A DNA stretch of 64,000 nucleotides, from the NCBI RefSeq assembly GCF_029051725.1, contig NZ_JAACFU010000009.1:306318-370317 (forward strand). The letters run 5' to 3'. This stretch comes from Bradyrhizobium sp. CSS354 (GTDB lineage Bacteria > Pseudomonadota > Alphaproteobacteria > Rhizobiales > Xanthobacteraceae). Made by a program: the position numbers and the translations under genes. Under the pieces are notes generated by a model that worked only from the letters and a program-made list of their open reading frames with translations, did not search any database and was not told where the DNA came from. Below, piece after piece: positions 1 through 8,441 of the stretch; the stretch's first letter is position 1; the number at the start of each line of letters is the position of its first letter.

Positions 1-300
1 GGGGAAAAGGCGGGGATTGACGGTATGGCAGATGGCGCCGATCCCCATGATGCCGTACCAGACCTCGAGATGGCGCCAGGTGTTCCAGGCGATCGTTGCG
101 ACACGGTCGCCGAGCTTGATGCCGTCGCGCTCCAGCATCTGCGAGACCTTGAGCGCGCGCTTGTGGATATCGGCATAGGTGGTGCGATGGATCGGTCCCT
201 CGACCGAGCGCGTCACGACCTCCTGCTTGCCATGAATCCTGGCGGCGTGTTCGATGATCCGGTGGCAGAGCAGGGGCCAGTCTTGCATCAAACCAAGCAT
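1..300 (-). CDS. Acyl-CoA ligase (AMP-forming), N-terminal part, cut by window edge
   Basis: The first 100 codons of a long- or medium-chain fatty-acid--CoA ligase are read on the minus strand; the rest lies outside the window. The start is the ATG at 298-300, preceded by a strong GGAGGAA ribosome-binding site. The translation begins MLGLMQDWPLL and continues with the typical early pattern of this family: a residue run giving 'Y-A-D-I-H-K-R-A', then 'G-D-R-V-A-T-I-A-W-N', then 'E-V-W-Y-G-I-M-G-I-G-A'. The family activates fatty acids as adenylates and then as CoA thioesters. Substrate cannot be inferred from this fragment. It is divergent from the extensin-like gene. Confidence 0.85.
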   Translation of the reverse strand, partial: MLGLMQDWPLLCHRIIEHAARIHGKQEVVTRSVEGPIHRTTYADIHKRALKVSQMLERDGIKLGDRVATIAWNTWRHLEVWYGIMGIGAICHTVNPRLFP

Positions 301-365
301 TCCGTCGTTCCTCCGAGAAGCCGCTGGGCGGATTGTCGCTCTCAGCGTTGGGCCAAAGAATTGTC

Positions 366-1508
366 ATGAGTTTTAGCCTGCCCGCCTTTCGCCGCAAATG
401 GTCTTGTCGCGGCTATATGTCCGTCGGCGCGGCAATGGTTACCGTCACGCTCGGGCTCGCGGATCGGGCAGAGGCGCGCAAATATGGGTCCCCACTCGAT
501 ATCTTTGGTATTGCTGCACCACGGCCCCACGCGACGGTTCATTCTGCCAAGATATCTGGCAAGGTCCCGCTCCCAAGGTCTCGCCCCGAGGAGGCCCCCA
601 AGGCGTCGGACGATGCTCCTGCGGAGACCGGCGGCAAGCCTTCCGCGGAAATGCCTTCTCCCGGCAAACCTGCTCCCGACAAGCCTTCCGCGGACAAACC
701 TGGCGCCAACAAGCCCGCCGAGGCTGCGCCGCCGCCCGAGAAGCAGGCCTCGGCGTGCCGCCTCGCGCTGACCGAGGAGATCGCTATCGCGCCCTCGATC
801 CCGGATATCCGGGGGCCTGGCGCCTGTGGCGGTGAGGATCTGGTGCGGCTCGAAGCCATCGTGCTGCCGGACAAGCGCAAGGTGGCGGTCAAGCCGGCGG
901 CGATCCTCCGCTGCACCATGGCGTCCGCCATCGCCGATTGGGTGCGCAAGGACGTGGTGCCGCTGGCCGCGAGCCTCGGCTCGACCATCAGCGATCTCGA
1001 CAATTTCGACAGCTTCGAGTGCCGCGGCCGCAACCGCGTTGTCGGCGCCATGCTGTCCGAGCACGGCAAGGCCAACGCGATCGATGTCCGCGCCATCAAG
1101 CTCGCCAACGGGCAGTCGATCGGCCTGACCGATCGCACCATGCCCCGCGAGGTGCGGGAACGCGTGCTGCATTCGGTCTGCTCGCGCTTTTCGACAGTGC
1201 TCGGCCCCGGCTCGGATTGGTACCACGAGGACCATATCCATCTCGACCTGGCGCAGCGGCGCAACGACTACCGGATCTGCCAGTGGAACGTCTGGGATCC
1301 CCTGCCGCAGGTTGCCCCGCTGCTGCCGGCGGAACGGCCCGAGGAGGCGCCGCCGCGTGAGGTCGCGGCCAAACCTGAAGCGAAGCCCGAGACCAAGCAA
1401 GGAGTTGATGACGAGGCGGCGGAGAAATCTCCTGCCTCTGCGCGCAAGCCGGCGGCCGACGGCAACAAAACCCAGGCGCACAAGCCGGCAACAAAAAAGC
1501 GCCGGTGA
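366..1508 (+). CDS. Extensin-like C-terminal domain protein, secreted or membrane-anchored
   Basis: The C-terminal half (about 180 residues) matches the extensin-like domain found in many rhizobia, with six conserved cysteines and the pattern 'SDWYHEDHIHLDL' near its end. A low-complexity Pro/Lys/Ala linker built on repeated 'KP' (for example GKPAPDKPSADKP) separates it from the N-terminus, and a second Lys/Ala/Pro tail follows. The domain is related to D,D-peptidase-like folds, so a cell-wall role is plausible but not shown. I place the start at the ATG at 366; an ATG at 417 would give a cleaner hydrophobic leader (MSVGAAMVTVTLG), and an upstream frame reaches 333. The stop lies inside the downstream hairpin. 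Confidence 0.85.
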   Translation: MSFSLPAFRRKWSCRGYMSVGAAMVTVTLGLADRAEARKYGSPLDIFGIAAPRPHATVHSAKISGKVPLPRSRPEEAPKASDDAPAETGGKPSAEMPSPGKPAPDKPSADKPGANKPAEAAPPPEKQASACRLALTEEIAIAPSIPDIRGPGACGGEDLVRLEAIVLPDKRKVAVKPAAILRCTMASAIADWVRKDVVPLAASLGSTISDLDNFDSFECRGRNRVVGAMLSEHGKANAIDVRAIKLANGQSIGLTDRTMPREVRERVLHSVCSRFSTVLGPGSDWYHEDHIHLDLAQRRNDYRICQWNVWDPLPQVAPLLPAERPEEAPPREVAAKPEAKPETKQGVDDEAAEKSPASARKPAADGNKTQAHKPATKKRR

Positions 1509-1521
1509 AACCGGCGCTTTT
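1495..1521. terminator. Bidirectional intrinsic terminator between convergent genes
   Basis: A perfect 12-bp inverted repeat (AAAAGCGCCGGT, loop GAA, ACCGGCGCTTTT) sits at the end of the extensin-like gene and 25 bp from the stop of the convergent L,D-transpeptidase. Runs of A on one side and T on the other make it usable from both strands. Confidence 0.85.
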
Positions 1522-1545
1522 GAGTATCTGAGATCAGGAACCTGA

Positions 1546-2232
1546 TCAGTAGCTGCCCGCCTGGCCAGTCTGGCTGCCGCCGAGCGCAAGCCGTGAATTG
1601 TAGGGCGAATCACCGTGCTTGGGCTCGAGCACCACAACGAGGGTGCCGACCTTGACGCGGTCATAGAGATCGATCGCGTCCTCGTTGGTCAGGCGGATGC
1701 AGCCCGACGAAATCGAGGCGCCGATATATTCCGGCTGATTGGTGCCGTGAATGCGGAACAAGGTGTCCTTGCCGCCGGAGTAGAGATACATCGCGCGCGA
1801 GCCCATCGGATTGTCCGGGCCGGGTGCGACATAGGTCGGTACGCCCAGGCGCGAAATCTCGCCGGGGGTGGGGTGCCAGGCCGGCCACTCGGTCTTGCTG
1901 CCCACCTTGGCGATGCCCGACCAGGCCATGGCCTCTTCGCCAACCGTGATGCCGTAGCGGATCGCCTTGCCGCCATCCAGCACGTAATAGAGATAGTGGT
2001 TGTCGGAATCGACCACGATCGAGCCCGGCGTTTCCTTGCGGTGGTAATCGACAATAGCGCGGCGGAAAGGCTCTGCGACCGCAGTCTTCTCGTACCTGAC
2101 CTTGGCGAGGAGTTCCTTGTCCTTCGGCTTGAAGGCCTTGGTGTCGGTCGCTTCAAAATGCGTGGCTTGCATGCAGCCCGACAGCATCAGGCCAGCGGCC
2201 AAAATACCCAGCGTAACTTTCAGCGACGACAT
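1546..2232 (-). CDS. L,D-transpeptidase (YkuD/ErfK family) lipoprotein
   Basis: A 228-residue protein with a lipoprotein signal (hydrophobic start, lipobox L-S-G-C at residues 17-20) and a YkuD catalytic domain. The active-site signature is present as HGTNQPEY followed by SSGCIRLTNED, giving the catalytic His and Cys. The family forms 3-3 peptidoglycan cross-links or links lipoprotein to murein, acting in the periplasm. It lies alone, convergent with the extensin-like gene, which may also act on the wall. Start ATG at 2230-2232. Confidence 0.92.
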   Translation of the reverse strand: MSSLKVTLGILAAGLMLSGCMQATHFEATDTKAFKPKDKELLAKVRYEKTAVAEPFRRAIVDYHRKETPGSIVVDSDNHYLYYVLDGGKAIRYGITVGEEAMAWSGIAKVGSKTEWPAWHPTPGEISRLGVPTYVAPGPDNPMGSRAMYLYSGGKDTLFRIHGTNQPEYIGASISSGCIRLTNEDAIDLYDRVKVGTLVVVLEPKHGDSPYNSRLALGGSQTGQAGSY

Positions 2233-2569
2233 GATTTGGTTCCAATCGACAACAACAAGCTTTCGTGGGGCTTGAGCAAGCCCAATTCCACGATTCCGAT
2301 GGCTCCATTATCGTTGAAATCTGCCACAATTCCAGCCTTACGAAGCTTCTCCCGCGCTGCAAAACCTTACCTGTGGCTTTTCTGCCGCAAGTTTTGCGGG
2401 CCAGCGGCGGTTTCTGGACAAAACGGGGGTATGTGTCGATTCTCTGCCACAGTTGGGCCATGGCGCCGCCACAAATGCAAACGCTCCGTTAATGTGCTCG
2501 TCATCATCAACTTGTCAGAATCGCGCTAAGGGCTGTCCGTTCTGTCGCAAGCCCTTGCTGGAGTAGTGC
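2233..2569. other. Intergenic region between divergent ldt and corA
   Basis: Some 337 bases hold the two divergent promoters. The short open frames here have no family resemblance and unconvincing starts. I see no RNA gene or strong hairpin. Confidence 0.5.
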
Positions 2570-3547
2570 ATGTTTTCTGTGTTCGTTCCCTCCGAGTCCT
2601 CCCTCAAGAAGGCCATCGTCGAGGATCTTGCGGCAGTGCCGGAGCATGCGGTCTGGATCGACCTGGTCAACCCGACCGCGGCCGAGGACAAAGCCGTCGA
2701 GAAGCTGTCGGGGATCGCGATCCCGACCCGGGAGGACATGCAGGAGATCGAGATCTCCAGCCGTCTCTATATGGAGAACGGCGCGCGCTACATGACGGCA
2801 ACGCTGATGTGCCACTCCGATACCGATATGCCCCGGACCACGGCGGTGACCTTCATTCTCGGCGACCACCGCCTGGTAACGGTGCGCTATGATCAGCCCA
2901 AGCCCTTTGCGCTGGTCGAGGCCAAGCTGGCCCGTTCCTGCACGCCGGCCATCACCGGCGAGATGGTGCTGATGGAACTGCTCGATGCCGTGATCGACCG
3001 CTGCGCCGACATCCTGGAGCGCTGCGGCGCCGAGATCGACCAGGTCTCGCATGACATCTTCGAGCCGGAGAGCGAGCGCCACGGTCACGCCAAGCAATAT
3101 TCCCAAATCCTGATCTCGATCGGCCGCAAGGGCGATCTGACCTCCAAGGTTCGCGAGAGCCTGGTCTCGATCGGCCGCGTCGTCGCCTTCCTCTCGGCGG
3201 TGGTGGAGGGCGTGAAATGGTCGAAGGACATGCGCGAGCAGCTCAAGACCATGCAGCGCGACGTCGTCTCGCTGACCGATCATGCCTCCTATCTCTCCAG
3301 CAAGATCACCTTCGTACTCGACGCCATGCTCGGCGTCGTCAATCTCGAGCAGAACAACATCATCAAGCTGTTTTCGGTCATGGCGGTCGTCCTGATGCCG
3401 CCGACGCTGATCGCCTCGATCTACGGCATGAATTTCAAAGCGATGCCGGAACTCGAATGGGCGCACGGCTATCCGTACGCGCTGGTCCTGATGCTGATCG
3501 CGGCGATCGTTCCGTACTGGATCTTCAAGTGGAAGAAGTGGCTGTAA
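2570..3547 (+). CDS. CorA-family magnesium/cobalt transporter
   Basis: A 325-residue protein with the CorA layout: a large cytoplasmic N-terminal domain, a long helix, and two C-terminal membrane segments. The family signature G-M-N is at residues 286-288 (context IYGMNFKAMPELEW), followed by the last membrane segment and a basic tail ending KWKKWL. CorA channels move Mg2+ (and Co2+, Ni2+) across the inner membrane as pentamers. The length is normal for the family. Monocistronic as far as visible. Confidence 0.92.
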   Translation: MFSVFVPSESSLKKAIVEDLAAVPEHAVWIDLVNPTAAEDKAVEKLSGIAIPTREDMQEIEISSRLYMENGARYMTATLMCHSDTDMPRTTAVTFILGDHRLVTVRYDQPKPFALVEAKLARSCTPAITGEMVLMELLDAVIDRCADILERCGAEIDQVSHDIFEPESERHGHAKQYSQILISIGRKGDLTSKVRESLVSIGRVVAFLSAVVEGVKWSKDMREQLKTMQRDVVSLTDHASYLSSKITFVLDAMLGVVNLEQNNIIKLFSVMAVVLMPPTLIASIYGMNFKAMPELEWAHGYPYALVLMLIAAIVPYWIFKWKKWL

Positions 3548-3733
3548 TAGCTACCGAGACCTTACGCGGGACCCAGAGACACGGTGTCTGGTGTTGCAGA
3601 ATAGAGCGGGATTGCGGCCGCACGGCGATGTGTGCTCGCCGCCCCAATTCCTCCGGTAAAATTTGAGCGGTGGGCTGAACGTTTGCGCGAAACTTGTCTG
3701 CGATAAGGAGCAGGTTAGCCGCGAGGAACAGCC

Positions 3734-3952
3734 ATGGTTGAAAAACACATAACGACGCCCCCCAACGTCATCGATCTGGCGAGTTATCGCCACGTCGTGA
3801 CGAGCGGCAAGGCGTCGTCGATGTCGGCACGCATGTGCCGGCACTGTGGTGCTCCGCTGCTCGACGGCGAGAACGACGACGATTGCTCGACTGCAATCAG
3901 CACGGCTGCTCCGCAGCCACGCGAGAGGTCACGTCGGATTCGACTCGATTGA
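3734..3952 (+). CDS. Small hypothetical protein with a Cys-rich cluster
   Basis: A 72-residue frame with a good ribosome-binding site (GAGGAACAGCC before the ATG). It has a CRHC pair and a further Cys 14 residues on (pattern C-x2-C-x13-C), which could bind zinc or be chance. No family is recognised. The last residues are Arg-rich. Codon use is like that of the neighbours, supporting a real gene. Confidence 0.55.
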   Translation: MVEKHITTPPNVIDLASYRHVVTSGKASSMSARMCRHCGAPLLDGENDDDCSTAISTAAPQPRERSRRIRLD

Positions 3953-3954
3953 GG

Positions 3955-4068
3955 AACGGAAGCTAAGGGCGATCCAGGTCTTGCGGCGGCGTTGTCTGGA
4001 TCGCCTTGCTTCCCCGGCGTTGTTTCCAACATCTCATTGCAAGGAGCGCTTGCGCTCGCAATGACCGA
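3955..4068. repeat. Imperfect palindromic intergenic repeat
   Basis: GGAAGC...GGCGATCCAG is followed some 25 bp later by its near-reverse complement CTGGATCGCCTTGCTTCC, and then by a second hairpin (ATTGC..GAGCGC/GCGCTCGCAAT). This resembles the scattered extragenic palindromes seen across Bradyrhizobium chromosomes. Confidence 0.55.
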
Positions 4069-4074
4069 GGTAGC

Positions 4075-4827
4075 CTACACGTGCTGGCCGCCGTTGATGT
4101 GGATCTCGGCGCCGTTGACGTAGGACGAGGTGTCCGTACACAGCACGTAGATGATTTTGGCAACTTCGTCGGGTGTGCCGAGCCGGTGCATCGGGATCTG
4201 CTGGTCGACGATCTTCTCGGTGCCCGGCGACAGGATCGAGGTGTCGATCTCGCCCGGCGCGATCGCGTTGACGCGCACGCCGACGCGGCCGAAGTCGGAC
4301 GCCATCTCGCGCGTCAAGGATGCCAGCGCGGCCTTCGAGGTGGCATAGGCCGCGCCCGCGAAGGGATGCACGCGCGAGCCCGCGATCGAGGTGACGTTCA
4401 CGACAGAGCCCTTGGCCGTCTTCAGTTCCTCGATCAGCCCGCGCGCCATCATGATTGGCGCGAAGAAGTTGACGTTGAACACGTGCGTCCAGGTGTCGAG
4501 GTCGGTGTCGATCGAGCCGAGCCTGGAGCCGCCGGCGCCCTTCGGTGAGATCGCGGCGTTGTTGACCAGCGCGTGCAGCATGCCGCCTTCGAGACGGTCG
4601 CGGATGTCGGAGATCGCGCGGGTGGTATCGGCGGGGGTGGCGAGGTCGACCTGGATATGGTCCTCAGGGCCCGCATCCCACGGACAATCCTCCGGGAACG
4701 GATGTCGCGAGCAGGTGATCACGCGCCAGCCGGCCGAGGAAAATCGGATGACGGTGGCATGCCCGATGCCGCGACTCGCCCCGGTCAGGAGCAGCGTGCG
4801 GCGCGGCGCGTTGGAAGGCTGCGGCAT
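4075..4827 (-). CDS. Short-chain dehydrogenase/reductase (SDR)
   Basis: A 250-residue classical SDR: the nucleotide-binding motif TGASRGIG is at residues 15-22, NNAA at 89-92, and the catalytic set is Ser147, Tyr161 and Lys165 (YATSK). The C-terminus has the usual 'VNGAEIHINGGQHV' ending. It is an NAD(P)-dependent oxidoreductase of unknown substrate. It lies just downstream of pdxH on the same strand, separated by a palindromic repeat, so co-transcription is uncertain. Confidence 0.92.
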   Translation of the reverse strand: MPQPSNAPRRTLLLTGASRGIGHATVIRFSSAGWRVITCSRHPFPEDCPWDAGPEDHIQVDLATPADTTRAISDIRDRLEGGMLHALVNNAAISPKGAGGSRLGSIDTDLDTWTHVFNVNFFAPIMMARGLIEELKTAKGSVVNVTSIAGSRVHPFAGAAYATSKAALASLTREMASDFGRVGVRVNAIAPGEIDTSILSPGTEKIVDQQIPMHRLGTPDEVAKIIYVLCTDTSSYVNGAEIHINGGQHV

Positions 4828-4846
4828 GAAGGTCTTTCAGGCTGGA

Positions 4847-4920
4847 GCATGATCCGGACCCGGAGGGCCGCGTTAGCGCAAAGCGTGCAGCGGCTTTCCG
4901 AAAGGATCATGCTCGAACAA
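4847..4920. repeat. Palindromic repeat, GCATGATCCGGA family
   Basis: Starts GCATGATCCGGA and ends with GGATCATGCTCGAACAA, with a short GC-rich middle containing 'CGGCTTTCCGAAA'. A second copy with the same ends is at 7155-7208. This is a dispersed intergenic repeat family typical of Bradyrhizobium and relatives. Confidence 0.75.
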
Positions 4921-4924
4921 AATA

Positions 4925-5566
4925 CTAAGGATACATCCGCGTCTTGGACCATTTCTGGCCGGCCGCGTCACGGCGAAATTCGATGCGGTCGTGCAGGCGG
5001 AATGGGCGGTCGTGCCAGAACTCGATACGCGACGGCGTGATACGCCAGCCGCTCCAGCCCGGCGGACGCGGCACCTCGCCGATGATGTGCTTGGCGGCAA
5101 CCTTGGCGATCGCCTGCTCGAAGGCGAAGCGGCTCTCGAGCTCTTGCGACTGCTTGCTCGCCCAGGCGCCGATCTGCGCCTGCTTTGGCCGGGTCGCGAA
5201 ATAGGCGTCGGCCTCGGCCTCGGTCACCGGCGTCACGTTGCCGCGGATGCGGACCTGACGTCGCAGCGACTTCCAGTGAAAAAGTAACGCCGCCTTAGGA
5301 TTTGCGGCGAGTTCGCGGCCCTTCTGGCTGGCGACGTGGCTGTAGAAGACGAAACCATCGGTATCGAAGCCCTTCATCAGCACCATGCGCACGTCCGGCA
5401 GGCCATCGGGATCGACGGTTGCGAGCGCCATGGCGTTCGGATCGTTCGGCTCGCTCTTGATGGCTTCGTTCAGCCAGGCCTCGAACAGCGCAAACGGCTC
5501 GTCGGCGGCAGTGAAATCACCGGATGTTAAGGGTGTCTGGTGTTTCATCGAGGTCGTGTCGGTCAT
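4925..5566 (-). CDS. pdxH: Pyridoxamine 5'-phosphate oxidase
   Basis: A 213-residue FMN enzyme that oxidises pyridoxamine or pyridoxine 5'-phosphate to pyridoxal phosphate, the last step of vitamin B6 salvage. The family pattern is clear: 'MALATVDPDGLPDVRMVLMKG', split over the FMN site, then 'FVFYSHVASQKGRELAANP', 'RRQVRIRG', and the C-terminal 'PPGWSGWRITPSRIEFW' and 'RLHDRIEF' motifs. An internal ATG at 5548 is an alternative start. Its 5' end is about 110 bp from the divergent lipoprotein gene. Confidence 0.95.
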   Translation of the reverse strand: MTDTTSMKHQTPLTSGDFTAADEPFALFEAWLNEAIKSEPNDPNAMALATVDPDGLPDVRMVLMKGFDTDGFVFYSHVASQKGRELAANPKAALLFHWKSLRRQVRIRGNVTPVTEAEADAYFATRPKQAQIGAWASKQSQELESRFAFEQAIAKVAAKHIIGEVPRPPGWSGWRITPSRIEFWHDRPFRLHDRIEFRRDAAGQKWSKTRMYP

Positions 5567-5679
5567 GTCTGGGGTCCGAGTTGCGTTCTGCGGTCCAAAA
5601 CGCGCTGTTGTCTGCTACCGCCCTATATAGGGTATGGGGACGCGTTGGCCTATCGGCGATCCGGCCGTCCGGCTTCGTC

Positions 5680-6081
5680 ATGACGATCATTCTGATCGGG
5701 CTCGGCACCGGCGGCTGCAGCTTTTCCCGCAATGACAAGAGTGCCTACGCCAAGGCCGAGGACAGCGACCTCACCGGCTCGATCGCAATGCCGGCCAGGG
5801 CACCGACCGAGACCGATCTCGCCTTCGCCCGCAACGCCGCCTCCGACGTCCTCAGCAAGAACGACAAGGATTCCAGCCAGCATTGGGAGAATCCGGACAC
5901 CGGGGCGCGCGGTTCGGTCACGCCGATCGCGCAATCCTATGCCGCCGAGGACGGCCGCAAGTGCCGCGACTTCCTGGCGAGCTACGTCAACGGCAGCACC
6001 GAAAGCTGGCTCCAGGGCGCCGGCTGCCAAAGCAGCCGTGGCAGTTGGGAGATTCATACGCTAAAGCCGTGGCGGAGCTAG
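5680..6081 (+). CDS. RT0821/Lpp0805-like surface lipoprotein
   Basis: A 133-residue protein beginning with a short hydrophobic stretch ending in G-G-C at residues 11-13, a probable lipobox. The C-terminal part, with 'RKCRDFLASYV' and 'GAGCQSSRGSWEIHTLKPW', matches the small rickettsial-type surface-antigen family common in rhizobia. The frame stays open further upstream to 5524, but that part overlaps the start of pdxH and reads poorly, so the ATG at 5680 is preferred. The n-region lacks a positive charge, which is a weak point for the signal peptide call. Confidence 0.75.
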   Translation: MTIILIGLGTGGCSFSRNDKSAYAKAEDSDLTGSIAMPARAPTETDLAFARNAASDVLSKNDKDSSQHWENPDTGARGSVTPIAQSYAAEDGRKCRDFLASYVNGSTESWLQGAGCQSSRGSWEIHTLKPWRS

Positions 6082-6190
6082 GAATCGCTTCACCAGGCTA
6101 GTTGCAAAAATACCACTCGCCCCCCACATGAGGCTCAAGTGGGGCGGGGAGCCCTTTGAACAATTCGATTTCTTGAAGGAGACGTGACGG

Positions 6191-7153
6191 ATGCGCGACC
6201 CCTATGAGGTCTTGGGGGTGCCGCGGAGCGCCAACGCTGCCGCGATCAAGAGCGCCTATCGCAAGCTTGCCAAGAAGCACCATCCCGACAGCAACAAGAA
6301 CGACCCGAAGGCGGCCGAGCGCTTCGCCGAGCTCAATACGGCCAACGAGATCCTCGGCGACGAGGACAAGCGCAAGCAATTCGACCGCGGCGAGATCGAC
6401 GCCGACGGCAAGCCGCGCTTCCAGGGCTTTCCGGGCGGCGGCGGGCCGCGCGGTCGCGCGGGTCCCGGCGGGTTCGAAAGCTATACGTTCCGCGGTGGCG
6501 GCGCGGGCCCTGGTCCGGGCGGCGGCGCGTTCGAGGACATCCTCAACAGCATGTTCGGCGGTGCGCAGCGTCCGCGCCCCGGAGCTGGCGGCGGTGCCCA
6601 GTTCGAATTCGACACCGGCGGGATCGGGCTCGATCTCGACGTCAATGTCGCCATGACCGTCTCGCTGGAGGAGGCGGTCAAGGGCGGCGAGAAGCGCGTC
6701 CGGCTGCCGAATGGCAAGGAACTCAACGTCAAGATTCCGGCCGGAGTCACCGAGGGCCAGCAGATCCGGTTGCGGGGACAGGGCGAGAGCGCGCAGGGCC
6801 ATCCGCCCGGCGATCTCCTGATCACGATCGGCATCGCGCCGCATCCGTTCTTCAAGATCGAAGGCGCCGATCTCAGGATCGACCTGCCGGTCACGCTTTA
6901 TGAGGCGGTGCTTGGCGGCAAGGTCCGCGTGCCCACCCTCGGCAATGCCGTGGAGCTTTCGGTCCCGCAGAACACCTCCAGTGGCCGGACCTTCCGCCTC
7001 AAGGGCAAAGGATTGCCAAAAGCTGGCGGAACCGGGGATCTCTTCGTCACCATCAGGATTATGCTACCGGACGGGAACGACGCCGAGCTTGAAGCATTGA
7101 TGGAGAAGTGGCGGGACCAGCACCCCTACAATCCACGTAGTGGGCTTGGTTGA
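6191..7153 (+). CDS. DnaJ-type co-chaperone without zinc fingers (CbpA-like)
   Basis: A 320-residue protein. The J domain occupies residues 1-70 with H-P-D at 31-33 for DnaK stimulation. A Gly/Phe-rich linker (about 75-120) follows, then the DnaJ C-terminal substrate-binding domain (about 145-310) with repeated 'IPAGVTEGQQIRLRGQG'-type sequence. No CxxCxGxG zinc-finger repeats are present, so it is type II (CbpA-like), not DnaJ itself. An RBS-like AAGGAGACG precedes the ATG. Confidence 0.92.
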   Translation: MRDPYEVLGVPRSANAAAIKSAYRKLAKKHHPDSNKNDPKAAERFAELNTANEILGDEDKRKQFDRGEIDADGKPRFQGFPGGGGPRGRAGPGGFESYTFRGGGAGPGPGGGAFEDILNSMFGGAQRPRPGAGGGAQFEFDTGGIGLDLDVNVAMTVSLEEAVKGGEKRVRLPNGKELNVKIPAGVTEGQQIRLRGQGESAQGHPPGDLLITIGIAPHPFFKIEGADLRIDLPVTLYEAVLGGKVRVPTLGNAVELSVPQNTSSGRTFRLKGKGLPKAGGTGDLFVTIRIMLPDGNDAELEALMEKWRDQHPYNPRSGLG

Positions 7154-7154
7154 C

Positions 7155-7208
7155 GCGTGATCCGGAAAAGTGCGTAGCGGTTTTCCGAAACGATCATGCA
7201 CGAACAAG
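7155..7208. repeat. Palindromic repeat, GCATGATCCGGA family, second copy
   Basis: Begins CGCGTGATCCGGAAAAG and ends CGATCATGCACGAACAAG, with 'AGCGGTTTTCCGAAA' in the middle. It shares ends and layout with the copy at 4847-4920. Confidence 0.75.
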
Positions 7209-7210
7209 AG

Positions 7211-7236
7211 CTAAAGCGCGACTGATCGCGCTTTAG
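7211..7236. terminator. Perfect hairpin after the DnaJ-like gene
   Basis: CTAAAGCGCG, loop ACTGAT, CGCGCTTTAG: a 10-bp perfect stem. There is no long T run, so it may be a terminator for the upstream gene or just part of the adjacent repeat. The rest of the gap to 7564 (about 330 bases) shows nothing convincing. Confidence 0.5.
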
Positions 7237-7564
7237 GGCGAGATCGGTAGCTGAAGGGGTTCTCCTAAAAGACTGAGAGCGTCGTCCATGGAGATGATGC
7301 TCATCATATGCCCGAGGCGTGGTAGCCCTTCTTGGCTCACGTGCTCGACATGTCGGCTGTCCGGCGGGGCAGCCGATAAAAAGGTGCGGCCTCGAGAGGG
7401 GGACCAGCGCGGTACCAAAAACCCCAATCGAGGCCGCCCGCGTCGATCGGCGGATCGAACGCTGCTCATTTTCGCGTGATCATCCGGTGCGATAATGAGA
7501 CGCGCCGATGTCTTCATTCCAAATTTTCAATGTCGGAATCGAGGCACCGCGGTTGCGTGGTTGT

Positions 7565-8335
7565 CTAGGTGCCGTTTTTCTCTGCCTGGTCGTACACCGC
7601 CTGCGCCACTTTGGTCAGCCGGTCGCGGTCGCCGCCACCGCTGACGACGTAGCCGACGTTTCGCTCCGACCAGAACAGCGCCCCATCCTTGTCCGTTCTG
7701 GCGTAGCGCATCTGCGTCGCGCCGTTCTCGGTCTTGGCGGTGTAGATCGTGTATCGCTCGCCCGAGGCGCCCTCATACATCAGGAACGACGCCGGCCCGT
7801 TCGGCCCCGGCAAAAGGCGGCCACCGACGAGCTTCAGTCCACTCGCCTCCAGGTTCGGTGCAAACACGGTCCAGCCGCAGCGTCTGGTCAGCCAGGCCTG
7901 GAGGTGGTCGCGCTCGTTGCCGCCGACCTCGACCGGATGGCGAACCTCGACGACATAGAGGCGGTGGGCGTCGAGCGCGTCAGTCGTAAAGCTCTGGAAG
8001 GTCGAGGGCGCGTTGGCGGCACCATGCGCCAGCCAGCCGGCGGAGCCGCCGGCAACGAAGGCCACCAGCACGGCCGCGGCGGCCCCATAGAGCCAGTGCC
8101 GCGGGCGGCGCTCCAGCCGCTCGAGCTCCAGCCGCGCCGGCACCGGCTCCTGGGCGACGGAATCGTAGCGGGCGTGCAGCATCTCGGCCATGGCGCGCCA
8201 GGACTGCACGCGCTCGCCATCCTCAGGCTGCGCGGCAAGCCAGGCCTCGACGTCGGCGCGGCGCTCGGCCGGCAGCTCGCCGTCGACATAGGCGTGCAGT
8301 TCGTCCTCGGTCACTGGAATCTTGCGGTCGTTCAT
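7565..8335 (-). CDS. Membrane anti-sigma factor
   Basis: A 256-residue protein with an N-terminal cytoplasmic region ('EDELHAYVDGELPAERR', the usual anti-sigma start), one membrane segment at about residues 82-103, and a periplasmic C-terminal domain. It lies 106 bp downstream of an ECF sigma gene on the same strand, so it probably sequesters that sigma factor. The start is the ATG at 8333-8335 (MNDRKIP); upstream in-frame codons to 8398 look non-coding. No conserved HxxxCxxC zinc motif is seen, so it is a non-ZAS type. Confidence 0.88.
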   Translation of the reverse strand: MNDRKIPVTEDELHAYVDGELPAERRADVEAWLAAQPEDGERVQSWRAMAEMLHARYDSVAQEPVPARLELERLERRPRHWLYGAAAAVLVAFVAGGSAGWLAHGAANAPSTFQSFTTDALDAHRLYVVEVRHPVEVGGNERDHLQAWLTRRCGWTVFAPNLEASGLKLVGGRLLPGPNGPASFLMYEGASGERYTIYTAKTENGATQMRYARTDKDGALFWSERNVGYVVSGGGDRDRLTKVAQAVYDQAEKNGT

Positions 8336-8441
8336 ATCGATCGTCTCTGGCTCTGCGGCCCAAAATGTTCTTCGTGGTTCAACTGCGCCGCTCCCCACGC
8401 CATGCAGGAGAGACGACCGGCGCGATGCATTAATCCTGCCA

